DNA of 64,000 nucleotides, taken from Cloacibacterium rupense. GTDB taxonomy: Bacteria > Bacteroidota > Bacteroidia > Flavobacteriales > Weeksellaceae. The stretch lies in the NCBI RefSeq assembly GCF_014645495.1, contig NZ_BMLV01000004.1, positions 124,001 through 188,000 on the forward strand. The letters are read 5' to 3'. Each line of letters starts with the position of its first letter. Position 1 is the stretch's first letter. The translations under genes were made by a program, and so were the position numbers. The notes under the pieces are model-generated. The model searched no databases. It saw only the letters and a program-made list of their open reading frames with translations, and was not told where the DNA came from. This document shows positions 8,527-17,482 of this stretch, piece by piece.

Positions 8527-10068
8527 CTACTTAGGTTCTAAAATACTTATCGGGATTATCACTTCTTCTAGTGAAATTCCGCCGTGTTGGTAAGTGTCTT
8601 TGTAATAATTCACAAAGTGATTGTAATTTTTTGGGTACGCCAAAAAGATGTTGTTTTTTGCAAAAATATATTTGCTGCTCAAGTTGCCTTTTGGTAAAAA
8701 TATTTTTTCGGGATTGGTAATTGCCCAAACATCTTTTTCGTCATACGTGAGAGATTTCCCAGTTTTGTAACGAATGTTGGTGCTGGTTTCTCTGTCGCCA
8801 ACTACCTGAGACGGTTTTTTTACGTAAACCATTCCGTGGTCTGTGGTAATAACGAGTTTAAAACCATTTTCGGCGGCGAGTTTTATAATTTTTATCAGAG
8901 ACGAGTTTTCAAACCAATTGTAAGTAAGACTTCGGAAGGTTTTGTCGTCTCTAATTAATTGATCTACAATATGATTGTCGGTTTTGGCGTGAGATAAAAT
9001 ATCAATAAAATTATAGACGATTACCAGCAAATCGTTGTTTTTATGTTGATTAAAATCTTCTAAAATCTTACGTTCAAATTCCGCATTTAGAATTTTTAAA
9101 TATTTCATAGACTTGCTTTGCAGGCCTATTCTTTTCATTTGGTCTTCTAAAAAATCACGTTCGTGTTCGTTTTTATTGCCTTCTTCGTTATCATTAAACC
9201 ATTTGTCTGGGAAACGTTTTTCTATTTCCGAAGGCATCAAACCTGCAAAAAAGGAATTTCTGGCGTATTGGGTAGCTGTAGGTAAAATACTGAAATAGTA
9301 ATCTTCTGAAACTTTGTTGTAAAATTTTGCGAAAAGCGGTTCTACTACTTTCCACTGGTCATATCTCAAGTTATCTACCATTAGAAGAAGCACTTTGTCT
9401 TTTTCTAAAACTGGTTTCACTTTTTCTTTGAAAGCGGTATGAGACATGATTGGTTTTTCTGAAGAATTGAGCCAGTTTTCGTAATTTTTTTCAATAAATT
9501 TTGAAAATTGAATGTTGGCTTCTTCTTTTTGAGATTGCAGTAAGTCTGCAAATTCATTATCAAAAACTTTATCAAATTTAATTTCCCAAGCTAGAATTTT
9601 TTTGTAATATTCTGCCCAATCTTGGTAAGAATTCAGATAGCTAAGTTCCATTGATAGATTTCGGAAGCCTTGTTGGTATTCTAGTTTGGTTTTTTGTTCT
9701 ACCAAATCATCTTCTTGAAGATTTTTCTTGAGTGACAGCAAAACTTGATTAGGGTTTACAGGTTTCAAGATGTAATCAGAAATTTCAGAACCAATGGCTT
9801 GTTCCATAATGTGTTCTTCCTCGTTTTTGGTTACCATTACAATTTTAATAGAAGAATCAAGGTTTTTGAGCATAGGAATTGCTTCCAAGCCAGAAATTCC
9901 GGGCATATTTTCGTCTAGCAAAGCCAACTGAAATTTCTCTGCCTCAATCATTTCTAGAGCTTCGTTTACATTATTAACTGGAGTTACAGCATAACCTTTA
10001 TTTTCCAGGAAAACAATGTGTGGTTTTAGTAAATCTACTTCATCATCTATCCAAATTATTTTTGACAT
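8527..10068 (-). CDS. porX: PorX-like response regulator with PglZ phosphatase domain
   Basis: This 513-residue protein has a CheY-like receiver at about 1-120 (WIDDEVD, phospho-acceptor Asp52 in LLDENMPG, Lys103 in ILKPVNP) and a C-terminal alkaline-phosphatase-superfamily PglZ domain. That domain includes MVDNLRYDQW, the Thr-containing ATQYARNSFF and the metal motif VITTDHGMV. This is the layout of PorX, the regulator that with the sensor PorY controls type IX secretion in Porphyromonas and other Bacteroidetes; the phosphatase domain acts on oligonucleotides in characterised members. It ends in its own terminator. No other Por/Gld gene is present in the window. Confidence 0.9.
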   Translation of the reverse strand: MSKIIWIDDEVDLLKPHIVFLENKGYAVTPVNNVNEALEMIEAEKFQLALLDENMPGISGLEAIPMLKNLDSSIKIVMVTKNEEEHIMEQAIGSEISDYILKPVNPNQVLLSLKKNLQEDDLVEQKTKLEYQQGFRNLSMELSYLNSYQDWAEYYKKILAWEIKFDKVFDNEFADLLQSQKEEANIQFSKFIEKNYENWLNSSEKPIMSHTAFKEKVKPVLEKDKVLLLMVDNLRYDQWKVVEPLFAKFYNKVSEDYYFSILPTATQYARNSFFAGLMPSEIEKRFPDKWFNDNEEGNKNEHERDFLEDQMKRIGLQSKSMKYLKILNAEFERKILEDFNQHKNNDLLVIVYNFIDILSHAKTDNHIVDQLIRDDKTFRSLTYNWFENSSLIKIIKLAAENGFKLVITTDHGMVYVKKPSQVVGDRETSTNIRYKTGKSLTYDEKDVWAITNPEKIFLPKGNLSSKYIFAKNNIFLAYPKNYNHFVNYYKDTYQHGGISLEEVIIPISILEPK

Positions 10069-10104
10069 ACGAGTTTTTGTTTAAAGTTTAAATTGTTTGA
10101 TTAG

Positions 10105-10212
10105 GTTTGAAAAGTTTGAAAAGTTTGAAAAGTTTTGAAAAAATAGATTCATCATCCAACTTCTACCTTCCATCTTCCAACTTCCATCTTCCATCTTCCA
10201 TCTTCCATCATC
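10105..10212. repeat. Two short tandem repeats in the porX-HD gap
   Basis: In the 280-base gap between divergent genes, three to four copies of GTTTGAAAA occur at 10105-10140. They are followed at about 10150-10212 by a run of degenerate heptamers related to CTTCCAT. The copies are adjacent, without spacers, so this is not a CRISPR array. Such pyrimidine-rich heptamer runs look prone to slippage. The stretch contains no gene. Confidence 0.75.
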
Positions 10213-10348
10213 AAAACTATCAGTTCCAAAATTACGCCAAAAGTGTCTTAAATATTGTATAAAATAAATTGAAAATGGTTAAAAATCTGTTAAACTAAAT
10301 TTCCTTAATTTTGTAAAATCATTTATCAATCATCATTTATCAATTATA

Positions 10349-11563
10349 ATGAGCACCAACAAGCTGAAAATCATCAACGATCCTGTACACGGATTTATAA
10401 AAATTCCCCACGAAATTCTTTTTGATGTTATTGAGCATCGTTTTTTCCAGAGATTGCGCAGAATTTCGCAAACAGGTTTGTTGAGTTTGGTCTTTCCAGG
10501 AGCTACACACACCAGATTTCATCACGCAATTGGTGCTATGCATCTGATGTTTACAGCATTAGAAACTTTGAAACTAAAAGGAATAAAAATTTCTAAAGAA
10601 GAAGAAAAATCTGCGATGTTAGCTATTTTGTTGCACGATGTTGGGCACGGGCCGTTTTCTCATGCTTTAGAAAGTCTTCTGATGGAAGATTGGCATCACG
10701 AGAAACTTTCGATTTTGCTCATGAAAAAGATAAATGAAGAGTTTGGTGGAGAATTAACCATGGCTTTAGAAATGTTTCAAGGGAAATATCATAGAAAATT
10801 CTTTAACCAATTGATTTCATCGCAGTTAGATGTAGATAGGTTAGATTATCTGAAACGAGATAGTTTTTTTACGGGTGTTTCCGAAGGTAGTGTAAATACA
10901 CAGAGAATTATCTCGATGATGAATGTTTGTGATGATGAATTGGTAATTGATGAAAAAGGAGTTTATTCTATAGAAAATTTCCTTACAGCGAGAATGTTTA
11001 TGTATTGGCAAGTGTATTATCATAAAACTTCGGCTTTGGCAGAACATCTTTTGGTAAAAATTCTAAGCAGAGCAAAACAATTGATTTCCGAAGGAAAAAG
11101 CATAGAAGCTTACGGTAATCTAAAGTATTTTCTCTACAAAACAGACTTTGAAAAAGCTACGGAAGAAGATATCAAAAGATTTACTCAATTAGATGATACA
11201 GATGTGCTGTCTGCTATTAAAACTTGGCAAAATGACGATGATTTTGTGTTGAGTTATTTTTGTAAAGCGGTAGCACAAAGGAAATTTCCGAAAACAGTAT
11301 TTTCGTCTCATTCATTTGACCAAAATTTAATTGATGAAAAAATACAGAAAACCAATGATTTTTTTGGAATTACAAATGGAAATTTGTTGGTCGAACAAAT
11401 CAGCAGAACCTTGCTTCCTTATGACACCGAAAAACAGCCAATTTTTTTATTAAATAAAAATGGAGAAAAAATAAAGCTAGAAGATGCAGAAACGCAGATT
11501 CTATCGGCACACATTAATCAACCTACTACCAAGAATATTTTTTATTTTCCAAGAGAAATTTAA
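10349..11563 (+). CDS. HD-domain phosphohydrolase (SAMHD1/dGTPase-like)
   Basis: This 404-residue cytoplasmic protein begins INDPVHGFIKIPHEI, typical of the bacterial SAMHD1-like HD group. Metal-binding residues are visible as TRFHHAIG (His59), ILLHDVGHGPFSHAL (His96-Asp97) and the later Asp in SSQLDVDRLDYLKRDS. Related enzymes cleave dNTPs to nucleoside and triphosphate; others act on different phosphoesters, so the substrate here is open. The gene sits just upstream of the lipid A cluster on the same strand, but lpxD has its own -7 box, so a shared transcript is uncertain. The family call is secure, the substrate is inferred. Confidence 0.9.
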   Translation: MSTNKLKIINDPVHGFIKIPHEILFDVIEHRFFQRLRRISQTGLLSLVFPGATHTRFHHAIGAMHLMFTALETLKLKGIKISKEEEKSAMLAILLHDVGHGPFSHALESLLMEDWHHEKLSILLMKKINEEFGGELTMALEMFQGKYHRKFFNQLISSQLDVDRLDYLKRDSFFTGVSEGSVNTQRIISMMNVCDDELVIDEKGVYSIENFLTARMFMYWQVYYHKTSALAEHLLVKILSRAKQLISEGKSIEAYGNLKYFLYKTDFEKATEEDIKRFTQLDDTDVLSAIKTWQNDDDFVLSYFCKAVAQRKFPKTVFSSHSFDQNLIDEKIQKTNDFFGITNGNLLVEQISRTLLPYDTEKQPIFLLNKNGEKIKLEDAETQILSAHINQPTTKNIFYFPREI

Positions 11564-11620
11564 TGTCTTATGCAAGGCATCAAAATTGATTAAATTTTAT
11601 CTACTATTTGTAGAAATTCG

Positions 11621-11628
11621 TATCTTTG
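11621..11628 (+). promoter_or_regulatory. -7 element of the lipid A cluster
   Basis: TATCTTTG is a perfect TAnnTTTG box ending only 6 bases before the lpxD ATG at 11635. If used, transcription would begin at or next to the start codon, giving a nearly leaderless mRNA. No clear -33 TTTG at the usual spacing is seen. Confidence 0.5.
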
Positions 11629-11634
11629 CAAGAT

Positions 11635-12669
11635 ATGGAATTTACTGCAGCTCAAATTGCAAGTTTTATCAATGGGAAAATCATTGGAGACGAGAATGCT
11701 TCTATAAACGGCGTTTCACCTATCGAAAATGCTGAAAAAGGGCAACTTTCTTTTGTCTCTCAGGAGAAATTTGCAGATTATATTTTTTCATCAGACGCAT
11801 CTGTTATCATTGTTTCTGAGAAGTTTGTGAAAGAAGGAAATTATAAATCTACCCTTATTCTGGTGGAAGATGCTTATCTCTCTTTTCAGGTACTGATGAA
11901 TCTTTATCAGCAAATGAGAGAAGAAAAAAAATCAGGTATAGAGCAGCCTTCTACCATTTCTGATAGTGCTATACTTGGTGAAAATGTTTATGTAGGAGCA
12001 CATACTTATATTTCAGAAAAAGTAAAAATAGGGAAATCTACCCAAATTTATCCTCAGGTATATATTGGTAAAAATGTAAAAATCGGAGAAAATTGTACTA
12101 TCTACAGTGGTGCTAGAGTGTATGATTTTTGCGTGATAGGAGACAACTGCATCATTCATTCTAATACCGTAATTGGTAGTGATGGTTTTGGTTTTCAACC
12201 AACTAATGATGGTTACCAAAAAATTCCACAATTGGGAAATGTAGTCTTAGAAAATAATGTAGAAATAGGCTCTAATTGCAGTATAGATAGAGGAACTATA
12301 GGTTCTACCATTATAGGTGAAGGAACCAAAATTGATAATCTAATCCAAATTGCTCACAATGTAAAAATAGGTAAAAATAATGTTATTGCTGCGCAAGCAG
12401 GGATTGCTGGTTCTACCGTAATTGGAGATTGGAATATGATTGGCGGGCAAACAGGAATTGTAGGACATATAAAAATAGGTAATCAAGTTAGAATACAAGC
12501 ACAAAGTGGGGTAAACGCTAATGTAAATGATGGCGAAACTTTGTACGGCTCACCTGCCATTTCTGCTGGTGATTACAGAAGAAACTATGTACACTTCCGA
12601 AACTTGACCGAAATAGTAAAAAGAATTTCAGAATTAGAAAAAAAATCAAAAGAAGGTACTAATGACTGA
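11635..12669 (+). CDS. lpxD: UDP-3-O-acylglucosamine N-acyltransferase
   Basis: This 344-residue enzyme adds the N-linked hydroxyacyl chain in the third step of lipid A synthesis. It has the N-terminal uridine-binding domain (about 1-100), then a left-handed beta helix built of hexapeptide repeats (about 105-310). The catalytic His241 lies in NLIQIAHNVKIG, and the acyl-chain motif GSDGFGF is at 181-187. I chose the ATG at 11635 rather than the TTG at 11626. Its 3' end overlaps lpxC-fabZ by 8 bases, so the two are translationally coupled. Confidence 0.96.
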   Translation: MEFTAAQIASFINGKIIGDENASINGVSPIENAEKGQLSFVSQEKFADYIFSSDASVIIVSEKFVKEGNYKSTLILVEDAYLSFQVLMNLYQQMREEKKSGIEQPSTISDSAILGENVYVGAHTYISEKVKIGKSTQIYPQVYIGKNVKIGENCTIYSGARVYDFCVIGDNCIIHSNTVIGSDGFGFQPTNDGYQKIPQLGNVVLENNVEIGSNCSIDRGTIGSTIIGEGTKIDNLIQIAHNVKIGKNNVIAAQAGIAGSTVIGDWNMIGGQTGIVGHIKIGNQVRIQAQSGVNANVNDGETLYGSPAISAGDYRRNYVHFRNLTEIVKRISELEKKSKEGTND

Positions 12670-14062
12670 TAAGCAGAAAACCCTTGGAGGTGAAGTTTCA
12701 CTTTCTGGGATTGGACTTCATACAGGCAAAGAAGTTCATCTTACCATAAAACCTGCCAAAGAAAATACAGGTTTTGTTTTTGTTAGAACAGATCTAGAAG
12801 GAAAACCTCAGGTAGAAGCAGATGTAAACTACGTTACTACCACAGAAAGAGGAACAACTTTAGAAAAATTAGGCGTAAAAATTCATACTTGTGAGCATCT
12901 TTTGGCTGCATTAGTTGGGATGGATGTAGATAATGCCATCTTAGAAATGGATAGCGCAGAACCACCAATTATGGATGGATCTTCTAAATTTTTTGTTGAA
13001 GCTATAGAAACCGTAGGTGTAGTAGAACAAGAACAATTAAGAGAATATTTGGTAATAAAAGAAGTAATGAACTATGTAGATCCTAATACTGGTTCAGAAA
13101 TTACCATAATCCCATCAGAAAACTACGAAATTACCACCATGGTAGATTTTGGTACAAAAATTTTGGGAACTCAGAATGCTTCTCTTAAAAATATTTCAGA
13201 TTTCAAAGAAGAAATTTCATCTGCTAGAACTTTCAGCTTCTTGCACGAACTAGAAATGCTTCTAGATAATGGCTTAATAAAAGGTGGAGACATCTCAAAC
13301 GCTATTGTTTATGTAGATAAAGAACTTACCCCAGAAACGGCTGAAAAACTGAAAAAAGCTTTTGGTAAAGACGAAGTTTCTATGAGACCCAATGGTATCT
13401 TAGATAATCTTACTCTTAATTTCCCGAATGAAGCTGCACGTCACAAATTACTAGATGTGATTGGAGATTTGGCGCTTACTGGAGTTAAAATTAAAGGAAA
13501 AGTTATTGCCAATAAACCAGGACATTTTGTAAACACACAGTTTGCCAAAAAACTAAACAGACAGTGGAAATTGCACAAAAAGAAAAACGTGCCAGACTTT
13601 GATTTGAAGGCAGAACCCGTTTTTGATATCAATGGTATTATGAAACTGCTTCCGCATAGACCACCGTTTTTATTGATTGACAAAATTTTAGAATTGTCAG
13701 AATCTCATGTGGTGGGTCTTAAAAACGTGTCTATGAACGAACCGTTTTTTGTGGGACACTTCCCTAAAGAACCTGTAATGCCAGGTGTTTTACAGATTGA
13801 AGCAATGGCACAAACTGGTGGTATTTTAGTTTTGGCCAATGTACCAGACCCAGAAAATTATTCTACTTATTTTGTAAAAATAGATAAAGTAAAATTCAAG
13901 AAAAAAGTAATCCCTGGTGATACTTTAATCTTTAAAATAGAATTAATAGAGCCTATTAGAAGAGGCATTGTTCATATGCAAGGATTCGGTTATGTAGGAG
14001 ATAGCGTAGTGGTTGAAGCAGAACTGATGGCTCAAGTTGCTAAAACAAAAACAGAAGTATGA
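12662..14062 (+). CDS. lpxC-fabZ: Fused LpxC deacetylase / FabZ dehydratase
   Basis: This 466-residue bifunctional protein joins two enzymes. Residues about 1-310 are LpxC, the zinc deacetylase that commits UDP-acyl-GlcNAc to lipid A: zinc ligands appear in HTCEHLLAAL and in HKLLDVIGDL, and the catalytic His in NKPGHFVNTQ. Residues about 320-466 are FabZ, the beta-hydroxyacyl-ACP dehydratase: LPHRPPFLLIDKI and GHFPKEPVMPGVLQIEAMAQ with the catalytic His and Glu. The fusion is typical of Bacteroidetes. The start overlaps lpxD, and the stop overlaps lpxA as ATGA. One protein thus serves both lipid A and fatty-acid elongation. Confidence 0.97.
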   Translation: MTDKQKTLGGEVSLSGIGLHTGKEVHLTIKPAKENTGFVFVRTDLEGKPQVEADVNYVTTTERGTTLEKLGVKIHTCEHLLAALVGMDVDNAILEMDSAEPPIMDGSSKFFVEAIETVGVVEQEQLREYLVIKEVMNYVDPNTGSEITIIPSENYEITTMVDFGTKILGTQNASLKNISDFKEEISSARTFSFLHELEMLLDNGLIKGGDISNAIVYVDKELTPETAEKLKKAFGKDEVSMRPNGILDNLTLNFPNEAARHKLLDVIGDLALTGVKIKGKVIANKPGHFVNTQFAKKLNRQWKLHKKKNVPDFDLKAEPVFDINGIMKLLPHRPPFLLIDKILELSESHVVGLKNVSMNEPFFVGHFPKEPVMPGVLQIEAMAQTGGILVLANVPDPENYSTYFVKIDKVKFKKKVIPGDTLIFKIELIEPIRRGIVHMQGFGYVGDSVVVEAELMAQVAKTKTEV

Positions 14063-14847
14063 TTCATCAATTAGCTGCAGTAGACAGACGTGCTAAAATT
14101 GGCAAAGATGTTACCATAGAACCATTTACTACCATTGCTGGCGATGTAGAAATAGGAGACGGAACTTGGATTGGCCCAAACGTAACCATTATGGATGGTG
14201 CTAGAATTGGAAAAAATTGTAGAATTTTTCCCGGAACTGTAATTTCTGCTATTCCTCAAGATTTAAAATTTGATGGCGAAGATACCCAAACCATCGTAGG
14301 AGATAGAACTACCATTAGAGAATGTGTAACCATCAACCGTGGAACTAAGGCATTAGGCTACACCAAAATCGGAAATGATTGCCTTATTATGGCTACCAGT
14401 CACATTGCCCACGATTGTGTCTTAGGCAATAATGTAATTATTGTAAATGGTTGTGGCATTGCAGGGCACGTAGAAATTGGTGATTTTACTGTAATGGGAG
14501 GCCTCTCTGCAGTACACCAATTTGGGAAAATTGGTAAACATGTGATGATTTCCGGAGGTACATTAGTAAGAAAGGATATTCCTCCTTATGTAAAAGTTGC
14601 CCGAGAACCTATGTCATACGCGGGAATTAATTCTGTAGGTCTTAGAAGAAGAGGTTTTAGTAATGATAGAATCTTTGAAATTCAAAAAATTTATAGAGCG
14701 GTATTCCAAATGAAAATGAATATTTCACAATCATTAAGTTTCATAGAAAAAGAACTACCTCCTACTGAAGATAGAGACGAAATCCTAGAATTTATCAAAA
14801 ACTCTCCGAGAGGTATTGTAAAAGGTTATGGCTCAGGAAAAGAATAG
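14059..14847 (+). CDS. lpxA: UDP-N-acetylglucosamine O-acyltransferase
   Basis: This 262-residue hexapeptide-repeat enzyme catalyses the first step of lipid A synthesis, moving a 3-hydroxyacyl chain from ACP to UDP-GlcNAc. The left-handed beta helix spans about 1-190, with INRGT and the catalytic His in SHIAHDCVLGNNV. The C-terminal helical domain contains YAGINSVGLRRRGFS. Its ATG overlaps the lpxC-fabZ stop by 4 bases, so it is translationally coupled. Length matches the family. efp follows 63 bases downstream without a terminator between, so it may be read on the same transcript. Confidence 0.97.
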   Translation: MIHQLAAVDRRAKIGKDVTIEPFTTIAGDVEIGDGTWIGPNVTIMDGARIGKNCRIFPGTVISAIPQDLKFDGEDTQTIVGDRTTIRECVTINRGTKALGYTKIGNDCLIMATSHIAHDCVLGNNVIIVNGCGIAGHVEIGDFTVMGGLSAVHQFGKIGKHVMISGGTLVRKDIPPYVKVAREPMSYAGINSVGLRRRGFSNDRIFEIQKIYRAVFQMKMNISQSLSFIEKELPPTEDRDEILEFIKNSPRGIVKGYGSGKE

Positions 14848-14910
14848 AGTTATTTAATTTAGTAGCATTAAATCTTATCAAATAAAAAAATTCAAAATAA
14901 TATATTTTTA

Positions 14911-15474
14911 ATGGCAACAAGCAATGATATTAAAAAAGGACTTTGTATAGAATATAGTAATGACATTTACAAAGTAATTGAGTTTCTACACGTAAAACCA
15001 GGTAAAGGGCCTGCTTTCGTAAGAACTAAACTAAAATCTGTAACCAACGGAAAAGTGATTGATAATACTTTCTCAGCTGGTCATAAAATAGACGAAGTAA
15101 AAGTAATTACTCGTAAATTTCAATATTTATATGATGATGAAAATGGTTATCATTTTATGAATAATGAAGATTTCTCTCAGATGTATCTTAACAAAGAAAT
15201 GATTGAGAATGCTCAATTTATGAAAGCTGGTGAAGAAGTAACCATCATCATGAAAGAAGCAGACGAAACGCCTCTTTCAGCTGAAATTCCACCTACAGTT
15301 TATCTAGAAGTCATAGAAGCTGACCCAGGTGTAAAAGGAAATACAGCCACCAATGCTCTTAAAAATGCAATTGTAGAAACAGGAGCTAGAGTTTTAGTGC
15401 CTCTTTTCATTGAAGCTGGTGATAAAATTAAGGTGAATACTGAAGACGGTTCTTACTTAGAAAGAGTTAAATAA
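14911..15474 (+). CDS. efp: Elongation factor P
   Basis: This 187-residue translation factor relieves stalling at polyproline. It has the KOW-like N-domain and two OB domains. The tip loop reads VKPGKGPAFVR, with Lys32 as the residue that is post-translationally modified in many bacteria. No modifying enzyme gene (epmA/B, ymfI-like or earP) is seen in the window. Length matches the family. A terminator follows directly, closing the lpx-efp transcription unit. Confidence 0.97.
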   Translation: MATSNDIKKGLCIEYSNDIYKVIEFLHVKPGKGPAFVRTKLKSVTNGKVIDNTFSAGHKIDEVKVITRKFQYLYDDENGYHFMNNEDFSQMYLNKEMIENAQFMKAGEEVTIIMKEADETPLSAEIPPTVYLEVIEADPGVKGNTATNALKNAIVETGARVLVPLFIEAGDKIKVNTEDGSYLERVK

Positions 15475-15490
15475 TTTTTTTACAAAAAAT

Positions 15491-15530
15491 ATACAAAGCT
15501 GGAGGTTATATTTCTTCCAGCTTTTGTATT
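15491..15530 (+). terminator. Terminator after efp
   Basis: The stem AAAGCTGGA / TCCAGCTTT is extended by flanking ATAC/GTAT with one bulge, and ends in TTTTGTATTTTT. It lies 17 bases past the efp stop. Confidence 0.8.
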
Positions 15531-15569
15531 TTTACACCATTATTTAAATAAAATTATTCCCAAAATAAA

Positions 15570-16472
15570 ATGAGATTTCAATCCCCACAATCCCTTGCAA
15601 CAATTGCAGAACTTATAGATGCAAAGTTTATAGGAAATCCTGATTTCCAAGTATTAGGTACTAATGAAATCCACCGAGTAAAAGCGGGCGAAATTGTTTT
15701 CGTAAATCACCCAAAATACTACGATAAAGCACTCAATTCAGACGCAACTATTATTCTTATAGATAAAGAAGTTGATTGTCCTGAAGGTAAGGCGCTTATA
15801 ATTTCAGATGATCCTTTCAGAGATTTTAATAAAATTAATGAACATTATCAAGGAATTCAAACTTTTGAAACTACCAATCAAAATGTGAAAATTGGTAAAA
15901 ATTGTAAAATACACCCTTCGGTAATTATAGGAAATGATGTAACTATTGGTGATAATTGTATGATTTTCCCTAATGTTGTAATTGGAGATAGAACCATAAT
16001 TGGCAACAACTGCATTATACAATCTGGTACTGTTTTAGGAGGAGATGCATTTTATTATAACAAAAATTCTGAAGGATATAGAAAAATGCTCTCTGTAGGA
16101 AATGTAATTCTTGAAGACCATGTAGAAATAGGTGTGAATTGCTGCATTGATAGAGGAGTTACAGATTCTACCATCATAAAAAAAGGTTCTAAACTCGATA
16201 ATTTAATTCAGGTAGGTCATGATACGGTTCTTGGTGAAAGAACTTTGGTGGCATCTGGTACTATGATAGCTGGCTGTTGTATTGTAGAAGATGATGTACA
16301 AATTTGGGGACAAGTAGGCATAGCATCTGGCAAAAGAGTAGGAAAAGGGGCAGTACTTCTTGGGAAGACAGGGGTAAATAAAGATTTAGAAGGTGGTAAA
16401 ACTTATTTCGGTAGTTTAGCAGAAGAATTTAGAGAATATTTAAAAAAAGAAGTGAAGCTTAAAAATTTATAA
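15570..16472 (+). CDS. Second LpxD-like acyltransferase, divergent paralogue
   Basis: This 300-residue protein shares the LpxD plan: an N-terminal domain (about 1-100, with ELIDAKFIGNPDFQV and AGEIVFVNHPKYY), then a hexapeptide beta helix (about 105-285). The presumed catalytic His217 is kept in NLIQVGHDTVLG. The acyl-pocket motif GSDGFGF of the true LpxD is replaced by GGDAFYYNKNSEGYRKM, and the C-terminal helix is shorter. It follows efp after a terminator, so it is probably transcribed separately. It may acylate or acetylate a different sugar nucleotide; the substrate is unknown. The family is clear, the function is inferred. Confidence 0.85.
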   Translation: MRFQSPQSLATIAELIDAKFIGNPDFQVLGTNEIHRVKAGEIVFVNHPKYYDKALNSDATIILIDKEVDCPEGKALIISDDPFRDFNKINEHYQGIQTFETTNQNVKIGKNCKIHPSVIIGNDVTIGDNCMIFPNVVIGDRTIIGNNCIIQSGTVLGGDAFYYNKNSEGYRKMLSVGNVILEDHVEIGVNCCIDRGVTDSTIIKKGSKLDNLIQVGHDTVLGERTLVASGTMIAGCCIVEDDVQIWGQVGIASGKRVGKGAVLLGKTGVNKDLEGGKTYFGSLAEEFREYLKKEVKLKNL

Positions 16473-16532
16473 TGAATTTACTTTGCTCAAAAACTTAAAA
16501 AATACTATTTTTACAAAAATTAAAAAAATAAA

Positions 16533-17405
16533 ATGTCAGTATTAGTAAACAAAGATTCAAAAGTAATCGTACAAGGATTTACAGGTAACGAAGGAACTTT
16601 CCACGCAAGCCAAATGATAGAATACGGTACTAACGTAGTAGGTGGTGTAACCCCAGGAAAAGGCGGCACAGAACACCTTGGCAAACCAGTTTTTAATACA
16701 GTTGCAGATGCTGTAGCAAAAGCTGGAGCTAATGTAAGTATCATTTTCGTGCCACCAGCATTTGCCGCAGATGCAGTAATGGAAGCTGCAGAAGCTGGAA
16801 TTAAAGTAATCGTTTGTATTACAGAGGGTATTCCTGTTGCTGATATGGTAAAAGTAAAAGAATACATCAAAGATAAAGGAGCTAGATTAATAGGGCCTAA
16901 CTGCCCAGGAATCATTACTTCAGACGAAGCAAAAATTGGTATTATGCCTGGTTTTGTTTTCAAGAAAGGTAAAGTCGGTATTGTTTCTAAATCTGGTACA
17001 CTTACTTATGAAGCAGCAGACCAAGTAGTAAGAGCTGGTTATGGTGTTTCTACCGCTATTGGTATTGGAGGAGACCCAATTATTGGCACTACTACCAAAG
17101 AAGCTTTAGAATTATTTATTAATGACCCAGAAACTGAAGCAGTAGTGATGATTGGTGAAATTGGTGGTTCTCTAGAAGCTGAAGCTGCTAGATGGTACAA
17201 AGCAAGTGGTTCTACTAAACCAGTAGTTGGTTTTATTGCAGGGCAAACTGCTCCTAAAGGTAGAACTATGGGACATGCTGGTGCTATTGTAGGTGGTGCA
17301 GAAGATACAGCACAAGCCAAAATGGCAATTATGAGAGAAAACGGAATAAATGTGGTAGATTCTCCTGCGGATATTGGTAAAACTGTTGCCAAAGTATTAG
17401 GATAA
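16533..17405 (+). CDS. sucD: Succinate-CoA ligase, alpha subunit
   Basis: This 290-residue subunit binds CoA and carries the phosphohistidine of the TCA-cycle enzyme that converts succinyl-CoA to succinate with NTP formation. Visible are the CoA-binding N-domain [25 protein letters not shown], and [21 protein letters not shown]. The active-site His lies in [13 protein letters not shown]. The beta subunit (sucC) is not adjacent, which is common in Flavobacteriia. A long-stem terminator follows. Confidence 0.97.
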   Translation: MSVLVNKDSKVIVQGFTGNEGTFHASQMIEYGTNVVGGVTPGKGGTEHLGKPVFNTVADAVAKAGANVSIIFVPPAFAADAVMEAAEAGIKVIVCITEGIPVADMVKVKEYIKDKGARLIGPNCPGIITSDEAKIGIMPGFVFKKGKVGIVSKSGTLTYEAADQVVRAGYGVSTAIGIGGDPIIGTTTKEALELFINDPETEAVVMIGEIGGSLEAEAARWYKASGSTKPVVGFIAGQTAPKGRTMGHAGAIVGGAEDTAQAKMAIMRENGINVVDSPADIGKTVAKVLG

Positions 17406-17430
17406 TTTTCTATATTTGAATATAATTTAT

Positions 17431-17468
17431 AAAACTTCATAATACATTCTATTATGAAGTTTTATTTT
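17431..17468 (+). terminator. Terminator after sucD
   Basis: A 14-bp perfect stem AAAACTTCATAATA / TATTATGAAGTTTT with a 5-base loop (CATTC) is followed by further T residues. Confidence 0.85.
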
Positions 17469-17482
17469 AAATAAAACACACA

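Noticed and set aside
10150-10212. Possible CRISPR array
   Set aside because: The repeat units are about 7 bases, adjacent and without spacers; no cas gene is present.
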